From the NCBI RefSeq assembly GCF_003384935.1, contig NZ_QTTQ01000009.1, positions 496,001 through 560,000 on the forward strand: 64,000 nt of DNA. Reading direction: 5' to 3'. The stretch is from Lutibacter oceani (GTDB taxonomy: Bacteria > Bacteroidota > Bacteroidia > Flavobacteriales > Flavobacteriaceae). Numbering within the stretch: position 1 is the first letter of the stretch; every line of letters begins with the position of its first letter. The notes under the pieces are model-generated. The model saw nothing but the letters and a program-made list of their open reading frames with translations. It was not told the origin of the DNA and did no database searches. Below, piece by piece: positions 37,562-47,064 of the stretch. The translations under genes and the position numbers were made by a program.

Positions 37562-39937
37562 ATGGATTTTTGGACTCAGGTTTCTAGATTAATTTTAAAA
37601 GGAAGGTACATAATATTAATATTAATTGCCGCTTTTACCTACTTTTTAGCTTCTCAAATGCAATATATGCGCTTCTCCTATACCGAAGCGAATTTACTGC
37701 CAGAAAATCATAAAACAAATATTGAATACAATCAGTTTTTAGAGCTTTTTGGAGAAGAAGGGAATCTTATTATTTTAGCCACTGAAGATTCTTCAATATT
37801 TACACCAGAAAAATTTAATGCCTGGAATGATTTATCTAAAAAGTTAGATAGTTTTAATGAAGTAGATTTTACAGTTGCAATTGGAGATATTCAAAAATTA
37901 AAGAAAAATAAAACCGAACAAAAATTTGATGTAGAACCACTTTATGACAAGGCTCCTACAACAACAGAAGAAGTTTTAAAAATAAAGAACGAGCTTTTTG
38001 AAAACCTTCCATTTTTTGATAATTTTTTATACAACAAAAAGTCCGAAACTATAAGAACCATAGTTTATTTAAAAAAAGATATTGTTAATACTGCTGCTAG
38101 AAAAGATTTTATTTTTGATGCACTAAACCCAACTATTGAAAAATTTGAAAAAGATTACAATATAGATATTCGAGTTTCTGGAATGCCGTACATACGTACC
38201 ATGAATGCTCAAAACATTATTGATGAAATTGGACTTTTTGTTTTTTTGGCATTAGCTGTAACGGCTTTAATATTCTTTTTCTTTTTTAGATCTTTTAGAG
38301 CAACATTTATAACTTTAGTTGTAGTAAGTATTGGGGTTGTATGGGCTTTTGGTTTTATAGGTTTATTTAGATATGAAATAACAGTTTTAATGGCATTAAT
38401 ACCACCTTTAATTATTGTAATTGGTGTTCCTAATGCTATATTTTTAATAAATAAATACCAGCAAGAAGTTAAAAAACACGGTAATCAGGCAAAATCATTA
38501 CAAAGAGTAATTTCTAAAATTGGGAATGCTACTTTAATGACCAATGTTACAACTGCATCGGGTTTTGCAACTTTTATTTTTACTAAAAGTCAGTTATTAA
38601 GAGAATTCGGTACAATTGCTTCTATTAACATTCTGGCAATTTTTGTGTTGGCGCTATTAATTATACCAATAATGTATAGCTTTTTACCATTGCCAAAAGA
38701 AAAACATTTAAAACATTTAGAACGCAAATGGATTGATGCCATTGTTACTTGGATGGAATCCATAGTAAGAAACCATAGATTTGCTGTATATGCTTCAACT
38801 ATTGTATTAATTATTGTAAGCATGATTGGTGTTTACATGATTAAAATATCTGGAAGTTTAATTGAAGATATGCCTAAAGGCAAACAGTTTTTTAAAGATA
38901 TTGTCTTTTTTGAAGAAGAATTTGGAGGCATTATGCCTCTTGAAATTGTTATTGATACAAAAGTTGAAAAAGGTGTAATGAAACTTTCCACATTACAACG
39001 TATGAATAAACTTGATGAAACTATTGATGAAATTCCTCAACTTTCAAAATCGTTATCTGTTCTAAATATTGTAAAATACTCTAAACAAGCTTTTTATAGC
39101 GGAATACCAAAATACTATCAATTACCCAATAATCAAGAAAAAAACTGGATTTTATCCTATACTAAAAACTCAACTTCAAATTCAGATTTACTAAACAATT
39201 TTGTCGATTCTACAGGGAGGTATGCAAGAATAACAACCTTTATGAAAGATATTGGTACTGATAAAATGAAACTAATTGAAGATAGGATACAACAAAAAAT
39301 TGATAAAGAATTCCCAAAAGAAGATTATAATGTATCAATGACAGGTGGTGCGTTAGTATTCTTAAAAGGAACAACTTTTTTAATAAACAATTTAGTAATT
39401 TCACTTTCATTGGCAATCCTATTAATTGCCATTTTTATGGCATTTATGTTTCGTTCTTTCAGAATGATTATAATTTCATTAATACCTAATATATTTCCGT
39501 TGTTAATTACGGCTGGTTTAATGGGGTATTTAGGAGTTCCAATAAAACCGTCAACAATTTTAGTTTTTAGTATTGCTTTTGGTATTTCTGTTGATGATAC
39601 CATTCACTTTTTGGCAAAATACAGACAAGAATTAATAGCTAATAATTGGAGAATTAAACAATCTGTTTATGCCGCCTTACGCGAAACAGGTGTTAGTATG
39701 TTTTATACTTCAATTGTTTTATTTTTTGGTTTTTTAGTATTTACGGTATCTAGTTTTGGAGGCACAATTGCGCTTGGAGGTTTGGTTTCAATTACATTGC
39801 TATTTGCCATGGTTTCTAACCTGCTTTTACTACCTTCACTATTGTTGTCGTTAGAGAAGAAAATTGCAAATAAAAAAACATTAAAAGAACCTACTTTAGA
39901 CATTCTTGCCCCAGAAGATAATAATGGAGACAAGTAA
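37562..39937 (+). CDS. RND-superfamily MMPL-type transporter
   Basis: The 791-residue protein has 12 predicted membrane helices in two equal halves, each with a large periplasmic domain. The first half carries the sterol-sensing-like stretch with IGVPNAIFLINKYQQEVKKHG and the second the matching GISVDDTIHFLAKYRQELI. The SVDD acidic pair is where proton-relay residues lie in this family. Such proteins export lipids, hopanoids or hydrophobic compounds using the proton gradient. No adaptor or outer-membrane channel genes are adjacent, so it probably works alone. The substrate cannot be told. Confidence 0.88.
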   Translation: MDFWTQVSRLILKGRYIILILIAAFTYFLASQMQYMRFSYTEANLLPENHKTNIEYNQFLELFGEEGNLIILATEDSSIFTPEKFNAWNDLSKKLDSFNEVDFTVAIGDIQKLKKNKTEQKFDVEPLYDKAPTTTEEVLKIKNELFENLPFFDNFLYNKKSETIRTIVYLKKDIVNTAARKDFIFDALNPTIEKFEKDYNIDIRVSGMPYIRTMNAQNIIDEIGLFVFLALAVTALIFFFFFRSFRATFITLVVVSIGVVWAFGFIGLFRYEITVLMALIPPLIIVIGVPNAIFLINKYQQEVKKHGNQAKSLQRVISKIGNATLMTNVTTASGFATFIFTKSQLLREFGTIASINILAIFVLALLIIPIMYSFLPLPKEKHLKHLERKWIDAIVTWMESIVRNHRFAVYASTIVLIIVSMIGVYMIKISGSLIEDMPKGKQFFKDIVFFEEEFGGIMPLEIVIDTKVEKGVMKLSTLQRMNKLDETIDEIPQLSKSLSVLNIVKYSKQAFYSGIPKYYQLPNNQEKNWILSYTKNSTSNSDLLNNFVDSTGRYARITTFMKDIGTDKMKLIEDRIQQKIDKEFPKEDYNVSMTGGALVFLKGTTFLINNLVISLSLAILLIAIFMAFMFRSFRMIIISLIPNIFPLLITAGLMGYLGVPIKPSTILVFSIAFGISVDDTIHFLAKYRQELIANNWRIKQSVYAALRETGVSMFYTSIVLFFGFLVFTVSSFGGTIALGGLVSITLLFAMVSNLLLLPSLLLSLEKKIANKKTLKEPTLDILAPEDNNGDK

Positions 39938-40056
39938 ATTTATTAAATATTCAGCTATTAAAAACTAGGTTTTACAAAAGATAATTTATAGATTTTTAAA
40001 ATTAAATTTTTCGTTTTTTAACAATTGTAAACTTAGATACTTTTCCACAATAAGAC

Positions 40057-40087
40057 TTTCCAACTTTCATTAGTTCATGTATCTTTG
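40057..40087 (+). promoter_or_regulatory. Promoter of asnS
   Basis: TTTC (one mismatch to TTTG) at 40057-40060, 19 nt, then TATCTTTG at 40080-40087. The spacing is exactly that of the Bacteroidota consensus. The start codon is 20 nt beyond. Confidence 0.7.
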
Positions 40088-40107
40088 TAACTCTTAAAAT
40101 TTTAAAC

Positions 40108-41541
40108 ATGATTAGAAATAATGTAGCCGAACTTTTAAGTTCAAATAAATTTTTACAGGAAATAAATTTAAAAGGTTGGGTTAGAACATTTAGAGCAAAT
40201 AGATTTATTGCATTAAATGATGGTTCAACTATTAATAATATACAATGTGTTGTTGATTTTGAAAATACCGATGAAAGTATTTTAAAACGAATAACAACAG
40301 GAGCAGCAGTTTCTATAAAAGGAACTTTAATAGAAAGCCAAGGAAAAGGACAATCTGTAGAAATTCAAGTTAATGAAATTGAAATTTTGGGCGATTCTAA
40401 TCCAGATGAATATCCAATTCAACCAAAAAAACACAGTTTCGAATTCTTAAGAGAAAATGCACACTTAAGAATTAGAACAACCACTTTTAGTTCTGTAATG
40501 CGTTTAAGATCTGCATTATCTTTTGCCGTACATAAGTATTTTAACGAAAATGGATTTTACAATTTTCACGCACCAATTATTACAGGTTCCGATGCAGAAG
40601 GAGCTGGTGAAATGTTTACGGTTAGTACCTTAAATAAAGAAAATTTACCAAAAACAGAAGATGGTAAAATTGATTATTCTAAAGATTTTTTTGGAAAAGA
40701 AACAAACTTAACAGTTTCAGGTCAGTTAGAAGCTGAAACGTACGCAATGGCACTGGGTAAAGTATATACTTTTGGACCAACTTTTAGAGCTGAAAACTCA
40801 AATACAACACGTCATTTAGCTGAATTTTGGATGATTGAACCTGAAGTTGCATTTAATAATTTGGATGACAACATGGATTTAGCAGAAGATTTTATAAAAT
40901 ATGTTATTTCATATGTTTTAAAAAATTATACAGATGATTTAGCTTTTTTAGATAATCGTTTAACTCAAGAAGATAAATCTAAACCAATGAATGAGCGTAG
41001 TGAAATGTCTCTTTTAGAAAAGTTACATTTTGTTGTTGAAAATAACTTTAAACGCGTTAGTTATACTGAAGCAATAGATATTTTAAGAAATTGCAAACCA
41101 AATAAAAAGAAAAAATTTCAATATATTATTAATGAATGGGGTTCAGATTTACAAAGTGAACATGAACGCTATTTAGTTGAAAAACACTTTAAATGTCCTG
41201 TTATTTTATTTGATTATCCCGCAAATATAAAAGCCTTTTATATGCGCTTAAATGAAGATGGAAAAACTGTTAGAGCAATGGATGTCCTTTTTCCTGGTAT
41301 TGGTGAAATTGTTGGAGGTAGTCAACGTGAAGAACGTTTAGATGTACTTAAACAAAAAATTGCTGAACTTAATATAGACGAAAAAGAATTATGGTGGTAC
41401 TTAGATACCAGAAAATTTGGAACAGCAGTACACAGCGGATTTGGATTAGGATTTGAACGTTTAGTTCAATTTATAACAGGAATGGGTAATATTAGAGATG
41501 TAATACCGTATCCAAGAACTCCACAAAATGCAGAATTTTAA
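40108..41541 (+). CDS. asnS: Asparaginyl-tRNA synthetase
   Basis: The 477-residue class IIb synthetase has an N-terminal OB-fold anticodon-binding domain (about 15-105, with [20 protein letters not shown]). The catalytic domain has motif 2 ([25 protein letters not shown]) and motif 3 ([15 protein letters not shown]). The EGAGEMF loop and NTTRHLAEF are AsnRS-specific rather than AspRS-like. It charges tRNA-Asn directly, so the cell need not rely on transamidation for this tRNA. A terminator separates it from rpoN. Confidence 0.97.
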   Translation: MIRNNVAELLSSNKFLQEINLKGWVRTFRANRFIALNDGSTINNIQCVVDFENTDESILKRITTGAAVSIKGTLIESQGKGQSVEIQVNEIEILGDSNPDEYPIQPKKHSFEFLRENAHLRIRTTTFSSVMRLRSALSFAVHKYFNENGFYNFHAPIITGSDAEGAGEMFTVSTLNKENLPKTEDGKIDYSKDFFGKETNLTVSGQLEAETYAMALGKVYTFGPTFRAENSNTTRHLAEFWMIEPEVAFNNLDDNMDLAEDFIKYVISYVLKNYTDDLAFLDNRLTQEDKSKPMNERSEMSLLEKLHFVVENNFKRVSYTEAIDILRNCKPNKKKKFQYIINEWGSDLQSEHERYLVEKHFKCPVILFDYPANIKAFYMRLNEDGKTVRAMDVLFPGIGEIVGGSQREERLDVLKQKIAELNIDEKELWWYLDTRKFGTAVHSGFGLGFERLVQFITGMGNIRDVIPYPRTPQNAEF

Positions 41542-41555
41542 ATATTTGAATTAAT

Positions 41556-41588
41556 AAACATATAATGTATTGTTATATGTTTTTTTGT
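41556..41588 (+). terminator. Terminator after asnS
   Basis: AAACATATAA-TGTATTG-TTATATGTTT is a 10-bp AT-rich stem followed by a T tract ending TTTTG. It lies between asnS and rpoN. The low GC of the stem makes it weaker than most. Confidence 0.65.
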
Positions 41589-41615
41589 ATTTTTATAAAA
41601 AAGCAACTATAATTT

Positions 41616-43070
41616 ATGCTTAAACAGAGCTTACAATATAAATTATTACAAAAATTATCACCTCAACAAATTCAATTAATGAAATTGATTCAATTGCCTA
41701 CACAAGCATTTGAACAAAAATTAAAGCAAGAATTAGAGGAAAATCCAGCGTTGGAAAGTGGTAAAGAAAATTCAGATGAATTTGATAATACCCAAAATGA
41801 TGAATATGATGAAGGTGGTAATGACAGTATTAGTGCTGAAGATATAAATATTGACGAATATTTAAGCGATGATGAAGTGCCAAACTATAAAACACAAGCA
41901 AATAATTATTCATTAGATGATGATGAAAAAAATATTCCTTATGCATCCGGAACTTCATTTACCCAGCATTTAAAAACTCAAATGAACACCTATCGATTAA
42001 CTGAAGAAGAAGAAATTATTACAGATTTCTTAATTGGAAGTATTGATGATAGTGGTTATTTAAGAAGAGATTTAGTTGATGTTTTAGATGATTTAGCTTT
42101 TACTCAAAATATTTTCACTTCTATAGAAGAACTTGAAAAATTGCTTCATTTAGTGCAGCAGTTAGATCCTGCCGGTGTTGGCGCACGTGATTTAAAAGAA
42201 TGTTTATTAATTCAATTAAAAAGAAAAAGCGAAAAGCCAAGCAACATATTGGCAATAAAAATACTTGAAAATTCTTTCGAACATTTTGCAAAAAAACATT
42301 ATAAAAAACTGTTGCAAAAATTTCACATTTCTGAAGAAGAATTGAAAGAAGCTATTTCTCAAATTGAAAAATTAAATCCAAAACCAGGCGGATCATTTGT
42401 TGGAAATAATAAAATAGCAGAACAAATAGTGCCTGATTTTTCAATACGAATTGTGGAAGGAGAATTAGAGCTAACTTTAAATTCAAGAAACGCACCAGAA
42501 CTCCATGTTTCAAAAGAATATAACGATTTATTACATGGGTATAAAGATTCTAAAGAAAAATCAAAATCACAAAAAGAAGCTGTTCAATTTATTAAACAAA
42601 AATTAGATTCTGCTAAATGGTTTATTGATGCTATAAAACAGCGTCAACAGACCTTACTTTTAAATATGAATGCAATAATGCAACACCAAAAAGAATATTT
42701 TTTAACCGGTGATGAGCGCAAGTTAAAACCTATGATTTTAAAAGATATTGCAGATGCAATAAATATGGATGTATCTACAGTATCTCGAGTTGCAAACAGC
42801 AAATATGTTAGCACACCATATGGGACAAAATTAATTAAAGAATTTTTCTCTGAATCTATGAAAAATGATCAAGGAGAAGATGTTTCAACAAGAGAAATAA
42901 AAAATATATTGGCAAGTGTAATTAATGAAGAAAATAAAAAGAAACCTTTAACTGATGACAAATTATCAGCTATCTTAAAAGAAAAAGGGTATCCTATAGC
43001 AAGACGAACCGTAGCAAAATATAGAGAACAATTAGATATTCCAGTTGCTAGACTTAGAAAAGAGATTTAG
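41616..43070 (+). CDS. rpoN: RNA polymerase sigma-54 factor
   Basis: The 484-residue protein has all three sigma-54 regions. Region I is glutamine-rich with the activator-interacting LSPQQIQLMKLIQLPTQ segment. Region II is acidic and poorly conserved (EDINIDEYLSDDEV). Region III has the core-binding domain, the helix-turn-helix TMDVSTVSR-like segment (MDVSTVSRVANSKYVSTPYG) and the C-terminal RpoN box ARRTVAKYRE. It recognises -24/-12 promoters and needs an AAA+ activator; none is encoded in this window. Its asnS neighbour and the following membrane gene (17 bp downstream) suggest shared transcription with the latter. Confidence 0.97.
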   Translation: MLKQSLQYKLLQKLSPQQIQLMKLIQLPTQAFEQKLKQELEENPALESGKENSDEFDNTQNDEYDEGGNDSISAEDINIDEYLSDDEVPNYKTQANNYSLDDDEKNIPYASGTSFTQHLKTQMNTYRLTEEEEIITDFLIGSIDDSGYLRRDLVDVLDDLAFTQNIFTSIEELEKLLHLVQQLDPAGVGARDLKECLLIQLKRKSEKPSNILAIKILENSFEHFAKKHYKKLLQKFHISEEELKEAISQIEKLNPKPGGSFVGNNKIAEQIVPDFSIRIVEGELELTLNSRNAPELHVSKEYNDLLHGYKDSKEKSKSQKEAVQFIKQKLDSAKWFIDAIKQRQQTLLLNMNAIMQHQKEYFLTGDERKLKPMILKDIADAINMDVSTVSRVANSKYVSTPYGTKLIKEFFSESMKNDQGEDVSTREIKNILASVINEENKKKPLTDDKLSAILKEKGYPIARRTVAKYREQLDIPVARLRKEI

Positions 43071-43087
43071 AATTACATTTAAAAGCT

Positions 43088-43696
43088 ATGAAATTTTCAA
43101 GATTTGTTTCAATTTTTTTTCATCCAATTAATTTTCCAATATTAGGAACTTTAATCTATTTTTTATTGCTGCCAAGGTATATTTTTAAACCTCAGGAATA
43201 TATGATTGTTTCAGTAATATTAATTGGAACCTACGTGTTTCCTATTGTTTTTCTTTTTCTTTTAAAACGTTTTAGGATGATAAACAGTTATCATATGGTA
43301 ACTATAGAGGAACGAAAATTCCCTACTTTATTATTTATATCAATAACTTATATTTTAGCAAATTGGCTTTTTAAAACTTCGTTAGTTGATATATTATCGC
43401 TACTCTTTTTTGGGTATGGATTTGGCTTTATATTTTCCTATATTTTCCTATATATTAAAATAAAAATAAGTCTGCATACAGCAGCAATAGGAGGTTTAAT
43501 CGGATTTTTAATATATTACAGCTATTATTATCAGATAAATTTAATTCCAGCTTTAGTTGTGCTTTTTATTTTAAGTGGATTTATTGCCTCGTCAAGATTA
43601 AGATTAAAGGCGCATACACCAAAAGAAGTATTTTTAGGTTTTTTTATAGGATTGGTTACACAATTTTTAGCGTTTGCAATTTATTACATTATATAA
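43088..43696 (+). CDS. PAP2-like integral membrane protein with divergent motifs
   Basis: The 202-residue protein has about six hydrophobic helices. Its C-terminal half carries ISLHTAAIGG and SRLRLKAHTPKEVFLG, which line up with the PSGH and SRX5HX3D blocks of PAP2-type lipid phosphatases. The final Asp is replaced by Glu, and the first block (EERKFP) is only loosely similar. It may be a divergent phosphatase of undecaprenyl or lipid phosphates, or a non-catalytic relative. It begins 17 bp after rpoN and its end overlaps the convergent beta-barrel gene by 13 bp. The assignment is tentative. Confidence 0.65.
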   Translation: MKFSRFVSIFFHPINFPILGTLIYFLLLPRYIFKPQEYMIVSVILIGTYVFPIVFLFLLKRFRMINSYHMVTIEERKFPTLLFISITYILANWLFKTSLVDILSLLFFGYGFGFIFSYIFLYIKIKISLHTAAIGGLIGFLIYYSYYYQINLIPALVVLFILSGFIASSRLRLKAHTPKEVFLGFFIGLVTQFLAFAIYYII

Positions 43697-44364
43697 AATT
43701 TTAACCCTACTTTAAAATCATTTAGTTTAAGTGCTTCTGAATTATTTAAACTACTGTTCTTAAAAAGGGGACTTAATCCATAATAAATATATAAATTCCA
43801 AGTACTATAGCCCGCAGAAAATATTATACCGTATTGCAATTTATTTAACTGTTTAATGTTTTTAGTAATTAGTGTTGATTCAAAATCAGTAAATTTCGAT
43901 TTTGAAGTAAAAATGTAAGAAGTCTTAATTCCTGTATATATTCGCCAAAATTTATATTTTTCTAGTGTAGAATTCCTCCAACGAATTTCAAAAGGAAGCT
44001 CTATAGTATGTAATCTAAGCCAATTTGTTTTATAATCTTCGGCTAAACTAAATATTGTTACATTATTTTCATTTGTGATTTTAATATTTTGAATATATGC
44101 ATTATATCCATATCCCAATCCTATTCCAATACCAAAATTATCATTTAAATTAAAAGGAATATCTTTAATAAAACCAGCAGAAATACCACCTGAAAATCCA
44201 TTTTGAGAAACAGCTTTTGGACTATTCATTAAACCATTATATGTTAAGGATAAGTAAATTTGATCTTCCAAATACGAAGGTGTATCTACTGAATCAATCT
44301 TAGTTTGTGCTTGAAGTAGGGAAACACAACATAATAAAAACAATATTATGATTTTTTTTAGCAT
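43684..44364 (-). CDS. PorT-like outer-membrane beta-barrel protein
   Basis: The 226-residue protein has a signal peptide ending LLQAQ and then alternating amphipathic strands with aromatic girdles (FGIGIGLGYGYNAYIQNI, YGIIFSAGYSTWNLYIYYG), ending in the aromatic residue-rich strand VGLKFYIM. This is the pattern of an 8- to 10-stranded outer-membrane barrel of the PorT/OmpA-barrel class. It lies downstream of the exbB-exbD operon, separated by a terminator, on the same strand. True PorT belongs to T9SS assembly, but many barrels share the fold, so the specific role is open. Confidence 0.72.
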   Translation of the reverse strand: MLKKIIILFLLCCVSLLQAQTKIDSVDTPSYLEDQIYLSLTYNGLMNSPKAVSQNGFSGGISAGFIKDIPFNLNDNFGIGIGLGYGYNAYIQNIKITNENNVTIFSLAEDYKTNWLRLHTIELPFEIRWRNSTLEKYKFWRIYTGIKTSYIFTSKSKFTDFESTLITKNIKQLNKLQYGIIFSAGYSTWNLYIYYGLSPLFKNSSLNNSEALKLNDFKVGLKFYIM

Positions 44365-44388
44365 ATTAACAAATATAGTTTATAAAAA

Positions 44389-44421
44389 AGAAAAAGGCAA
44401 TCAATTACGATTGCCTTTTTA
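44389..44421 (-). terminator. Terminator of the exbB-exbD operon
   Basis: AAAAAGGCAATC and GATTGCCTTTTT pair over 12 bp around AATTAC. On the minus strand a T-rich tail follows. It separates the operon from the beta-barrel gene. Confidence 0.88.
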
Positions 44422-44443
44422 ATATATAAAAACGTTTGTTTTT

Positions 44444-44920
44444 TTATTTTTTATAATTACTTTTTAAATCAGCACCTTTTGTAGTTGAAAAACTAACTTT
44501 AAGAGCATTAATATCTCTAAGTTGCTCTTTAATATCTAAGATTGTACCTACATTAGCCTCTTTATCGGCTTTTATAGAAGTTGTCATAAACTTAACCTCT
44601 TCTTCTTTTCTTAAGGCTCTTTCTGAAAAGATAAAACTAGGAACATCACTAACATCAATAATTTTGTCATTTACCTGAATTTTATCACCTCCAATTCTTG
44701 CATCTTTAGATTTACCTACATAAATAGTACTCACCAAACTTTTCATTTCAAGCTTTTTCACTTCGGTTGCTTGTGGAAGAACTGGCTTTTTAATTAACAA
44801 ATCAGTTTCCCTCATTGTTGTTGATACCATAAAAAAGAATAACAACATAAATACAATATCAGGTAATGATGCTGTAGAAATTGCAGGTAACCCTTTTTTC
44901 TTCTTTTTAAACTTACTCAT
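44444..44920 (-). CDS. ExbD/TolR-family protein (second copy)
   Basis: The 158-residue protein has a short basic cytoplasmic N-terminus, one membrane helix with the essential Asp (SLPDIVFMLLFFFMVSTTM) and a periplasmic domain. ExbD works with ExbB to couple the proton gradient to TonB-type or Tol-type motions of the envelope. It is the last gene of a four-gene operon with 9 bp to the preceding exbD. Having two different ExbD proteins is common in Bacteroidota, where the motor may be a heteromer. Confidence 0.92.
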   Translation of the reverse strand: MSKFKKKKKGLPAISTASLPDIVFMLLFFFMVSTTMRETDLLIKKPVLPQATEVKKLEMKSLVSTIYVGKSKDARIGGDKIQVNDKIIDVSDVPSFIFSERALRKEEEVKFMTTSIKADKEANVGTILDIKEQLRDINALKVSFSTTKGADLKSNYKK

Positions 44921-44929
44921 ATTCTGATA

Positions 44930-45553
44930 TTATTTAATTGGTTCTGGTTCCGAGATTATTTGAGGATAACTATATTTTAAAAAGTCAATTTTTTCTTTTA
45001 AACTTTCTGTTGCATTATCCTTATAATCGCTTAATAAATCATTATAAGACCTTTTATATTTTTCTAAAGCTAATCTGTTTCTCAACTCATTATACGCAGC
45101 TTCAATTTCATTTTGAATTGAAACGTACATTCCATAAGTTGTTCCCCTATCGCTTTGTAAAGATATAACAGCTTTTGTTGGATGGTCTGAAGACGCAGGA
45201 TCCTTAGCTCCTTTACAATAATCACAAGGTTTTCCCGGTGTCCCATCTGGTTTTGCAGCAGATTCACCACCTCCATTATCTATAAAGTCCATCGCAATTC
45301 TCTTAATATCTGTAACCTGTACAAAGTCGGTTCCTTCAATAAGTATTTGATTATTCCTGTTAACAGTAATATCTAATACATTCTTTTGTTTAACCACAAC
45401 ATCTTCTTGTGGAGTATCCGATTTTTCTGGTAATTTTCTAGCAATACCAGAATCAACATCCATAGTAGTTGTTACTAAGAAAAATATTAAAAGCAAGAAC
45501 GCAATGTCTGCCATTGAACCAGCATTTATTTCTGAATTTTCTCTTCTTGCCAT
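44930..45553 (-). CDS. ExbD-family protein with a CDYC-containing periplasmic insertion
   Basis: The 207-residue protein shares the ExbD plan: N-terminal Arg-rich tail, a membrane helix with Asp (GSMADIAFLLLIFFLV) and a periplasmic domain. In the middle is an insertion rich in Gly, Pro and Ala holding KPCDYCKGAKD, a CXXC pair unusual for ExbD, followed by a longer C-terminal helical tail (SYNDLLSDYKDNATESLKEK). The cysteines could form a disulfide or bind metal in the periplasm. It is the third gene of the operon, 7 bp after the 153-residue membrane protein. Confidence 0.9.
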   Translation of the reverse strand: MARRENSEINAGSMADIAFLLLIFFLVTTTMDVDSGIARKLPEKSDTPQEDVVVKQKNVLDITVNRNNQILIEGTDFVQVTDIKRIAMDFIDNGGGESAAKPDGTPGKPCDYCKGAKDPASSDHPTKAVISLQSDRGTTYGMYVSIQNEIEAAYNELRNRLALEKYKRSYNDLLSDYKDNATESLKEKIDFLKYSYPQIISEPEPIK

Positions 45554-45560
45554 AGTGCTA

Positions 45561-46022
45561 TTATTTTGCCAGTGATTTTACAAAATCAAATAAAAAGAAT
45601 CCTAAACCAACAACACCCAAAATGGCACTGAAATTTATTCCTGTACTTACCCATTTTGAAACACTACCTGCTTCACCATCTTCTAAAACTCTACCAACAG
45701 TATCTGTAACAGCTGCATCAGAAGATACAGAATATGCTACAACTAAAAGTACTACCAAAGCACCAACACCAATAAGCGTTCTTTTTAATACCTGTGGATG
45801 TTTTACTAAATTTATTATTGAAAACACTACAGCAATAATACCAGTAGCAATTAAAACAATTTTGGCAAATGTTATAAATGGAGAAACAACACTCGCTTGT
45901 ACAGCTTCATCTGTTTCTATCGTATCATCACCTATCATAACAATTCTAATGAAAAAATAGAAAGCTATTAATCCAATAAGACCTGCTACTAAGGTTAATA
46001 TTTTTGAAAATTTATTATCCAT
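45561..46022 (-). CDS. Small four-helix membrane protein of the exbB-exbD operon
   Basis: The 153-residue protein has four predicted membrane helices (about 8-30, 47-72, 83-102 and 127-150), with an acidic loop (AAVTDTVGRVLEDGEAG) between the last two. I do not recognise a named family. It sits between exbB and exbD with 8-bp gaps on both sides. Such tight packing argues that it is part of, or regulates, the motor complex. Confidence 0.75.
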   Translation of the reverse strand: MDNKFSKILTLVAGLIGLIAFYFFIRIVMIGDDTIETDEAVQASVVSPFITFAKIVLIATGIIAVVFSIINLVKHPQVLKRTLIGVGALVVLLVVAYSVSSDAAVTDTVGRVLEDGEAGSVSKWVSTGINFSAILGVVGLGFFLFDFVKSLAK

Positions 46023-46030
46023 AATTTTTC

Positions 46031-46777
46031 TTATTTTTTGTGTCTAACCAAAAGGTCAACAAGTGAAATTGATGCGTCTTCCATATTATTTACAATACTA
46101 TCTACTTTAGAAATAATATAATTATAAAAAATTTGAAGAATAATTGCAACAATTAAACCAAATACTGTTGTTAATAAGGCTACTTTAATACCACCAGCAA
46201 CAACTGTTGGAGAAATATCACCTGCAGCTTGAATAGAGTCAAATGCACTAATCATACCAATTACAGTTCCCATGAAACCTAGCATTGGCGCTAAAGCAAT
46301 AAATAAAGACAACCATGAAATATTTTTTTCTAATAATCCCATTTGAACTCCACCATAACCTACAACTGCTTTTTCAGCTGCATCTACGCCTTCATCCATT
46401 CTATCTAAACCTTGATAAAATATAGAAGCAACAGGTCCTTTTGTATTTCTACAAACCTCTTTAGCAGCTTCTACACCACCAGATGCTAATGCATCATCTA
46501 CTTTATTAACTAATTTCTTAGTATTAGTAGTAGCCATGTTTAAATAAATAATTCTTTCAATAGCAATTGCCAACCCTAAAATTAAGGCTACTAATACAAT
46601 TCCCATAAAGAATGGTCCACCTTCTATAAAACGTTGTTTTAATTCTTGGTGAAATGTTTTTGCTTCTGTGTCGTCTGCAACTTGTTCTGTGTTTGCTGCA
46701 TCTTGTGCAATAGCTTTAGGTGCTGCTCCAAATAACAATAACCCTGTAATTGCAAGGATAGTAAATACTCTTTTCAT
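46031..46777 (-). CDS. exbB: ExbB/TolQ/MotA-family proton channel protein
   Basis: The 248-residue protein starts with an apparent signal peptide (MKRVFTILAITGLLLFG ... AIAQ) and an acidic/Gln-rich stretch. Three membrane helices follow: FMGIVLVALILGLAIAIERI, LSLFIALAPMLGFMGTVIGMISAF and VALLTTVFGLIVAIILQIFYNY. The second and third form the ion-conducting core of the ExbB/TolQ family. A cleavable N-terminal signal ahead of the channel is typical of Bacteroidota members and not of E. coli ExbB. It is the first gene of the operon that includes both exbD genes. Confidence 0.92.
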   Translation of the reverse strand: MKRVFTILAITGLLLFGAAPKAIAQDAANTEQVADDTEAKTFHQELKQRFIEGGPFFMGIVLVALILGLAIAIERIIYLNMATTNTKKLVNKVDDALASGGVEAAKEVCRNTKGPVASIFYQGLDRMDEGVDAAEKAVVGYGGVQMGLLEKNISWLSLFIALAPMLGFMGTVIGMISAFDSIQAAGDISPTVVAGGIKVALLTTVFGLIVAIILQIFYNYIISKVDSIVNNMEDASISLVDLLVRHKK

Positions 46778-47064
46778 CGTGTAATAGTTAATTTATTAAT
46801 TTTACGGTTTAAATATATAATTCTTTTAACAAATAGTTATCTAAAAGAGTAAGATTAAAATCCTGTTGCTATAAAAACTCTTTTGTTACTAAACTTTTGC
46901 GAATGGCAAGTAACAAAAAAATGTTGAATTTTGAAAATTTTACAAGCACTTTAAATTATTTTTTTACAATAACTAAGTATTTTTTAATATCTATAAAATT
47001 CAATCAATTATACATTCATTTATTACGTTTTAATTCAAATTTTTATTATTTGTTTAATAAAAAT

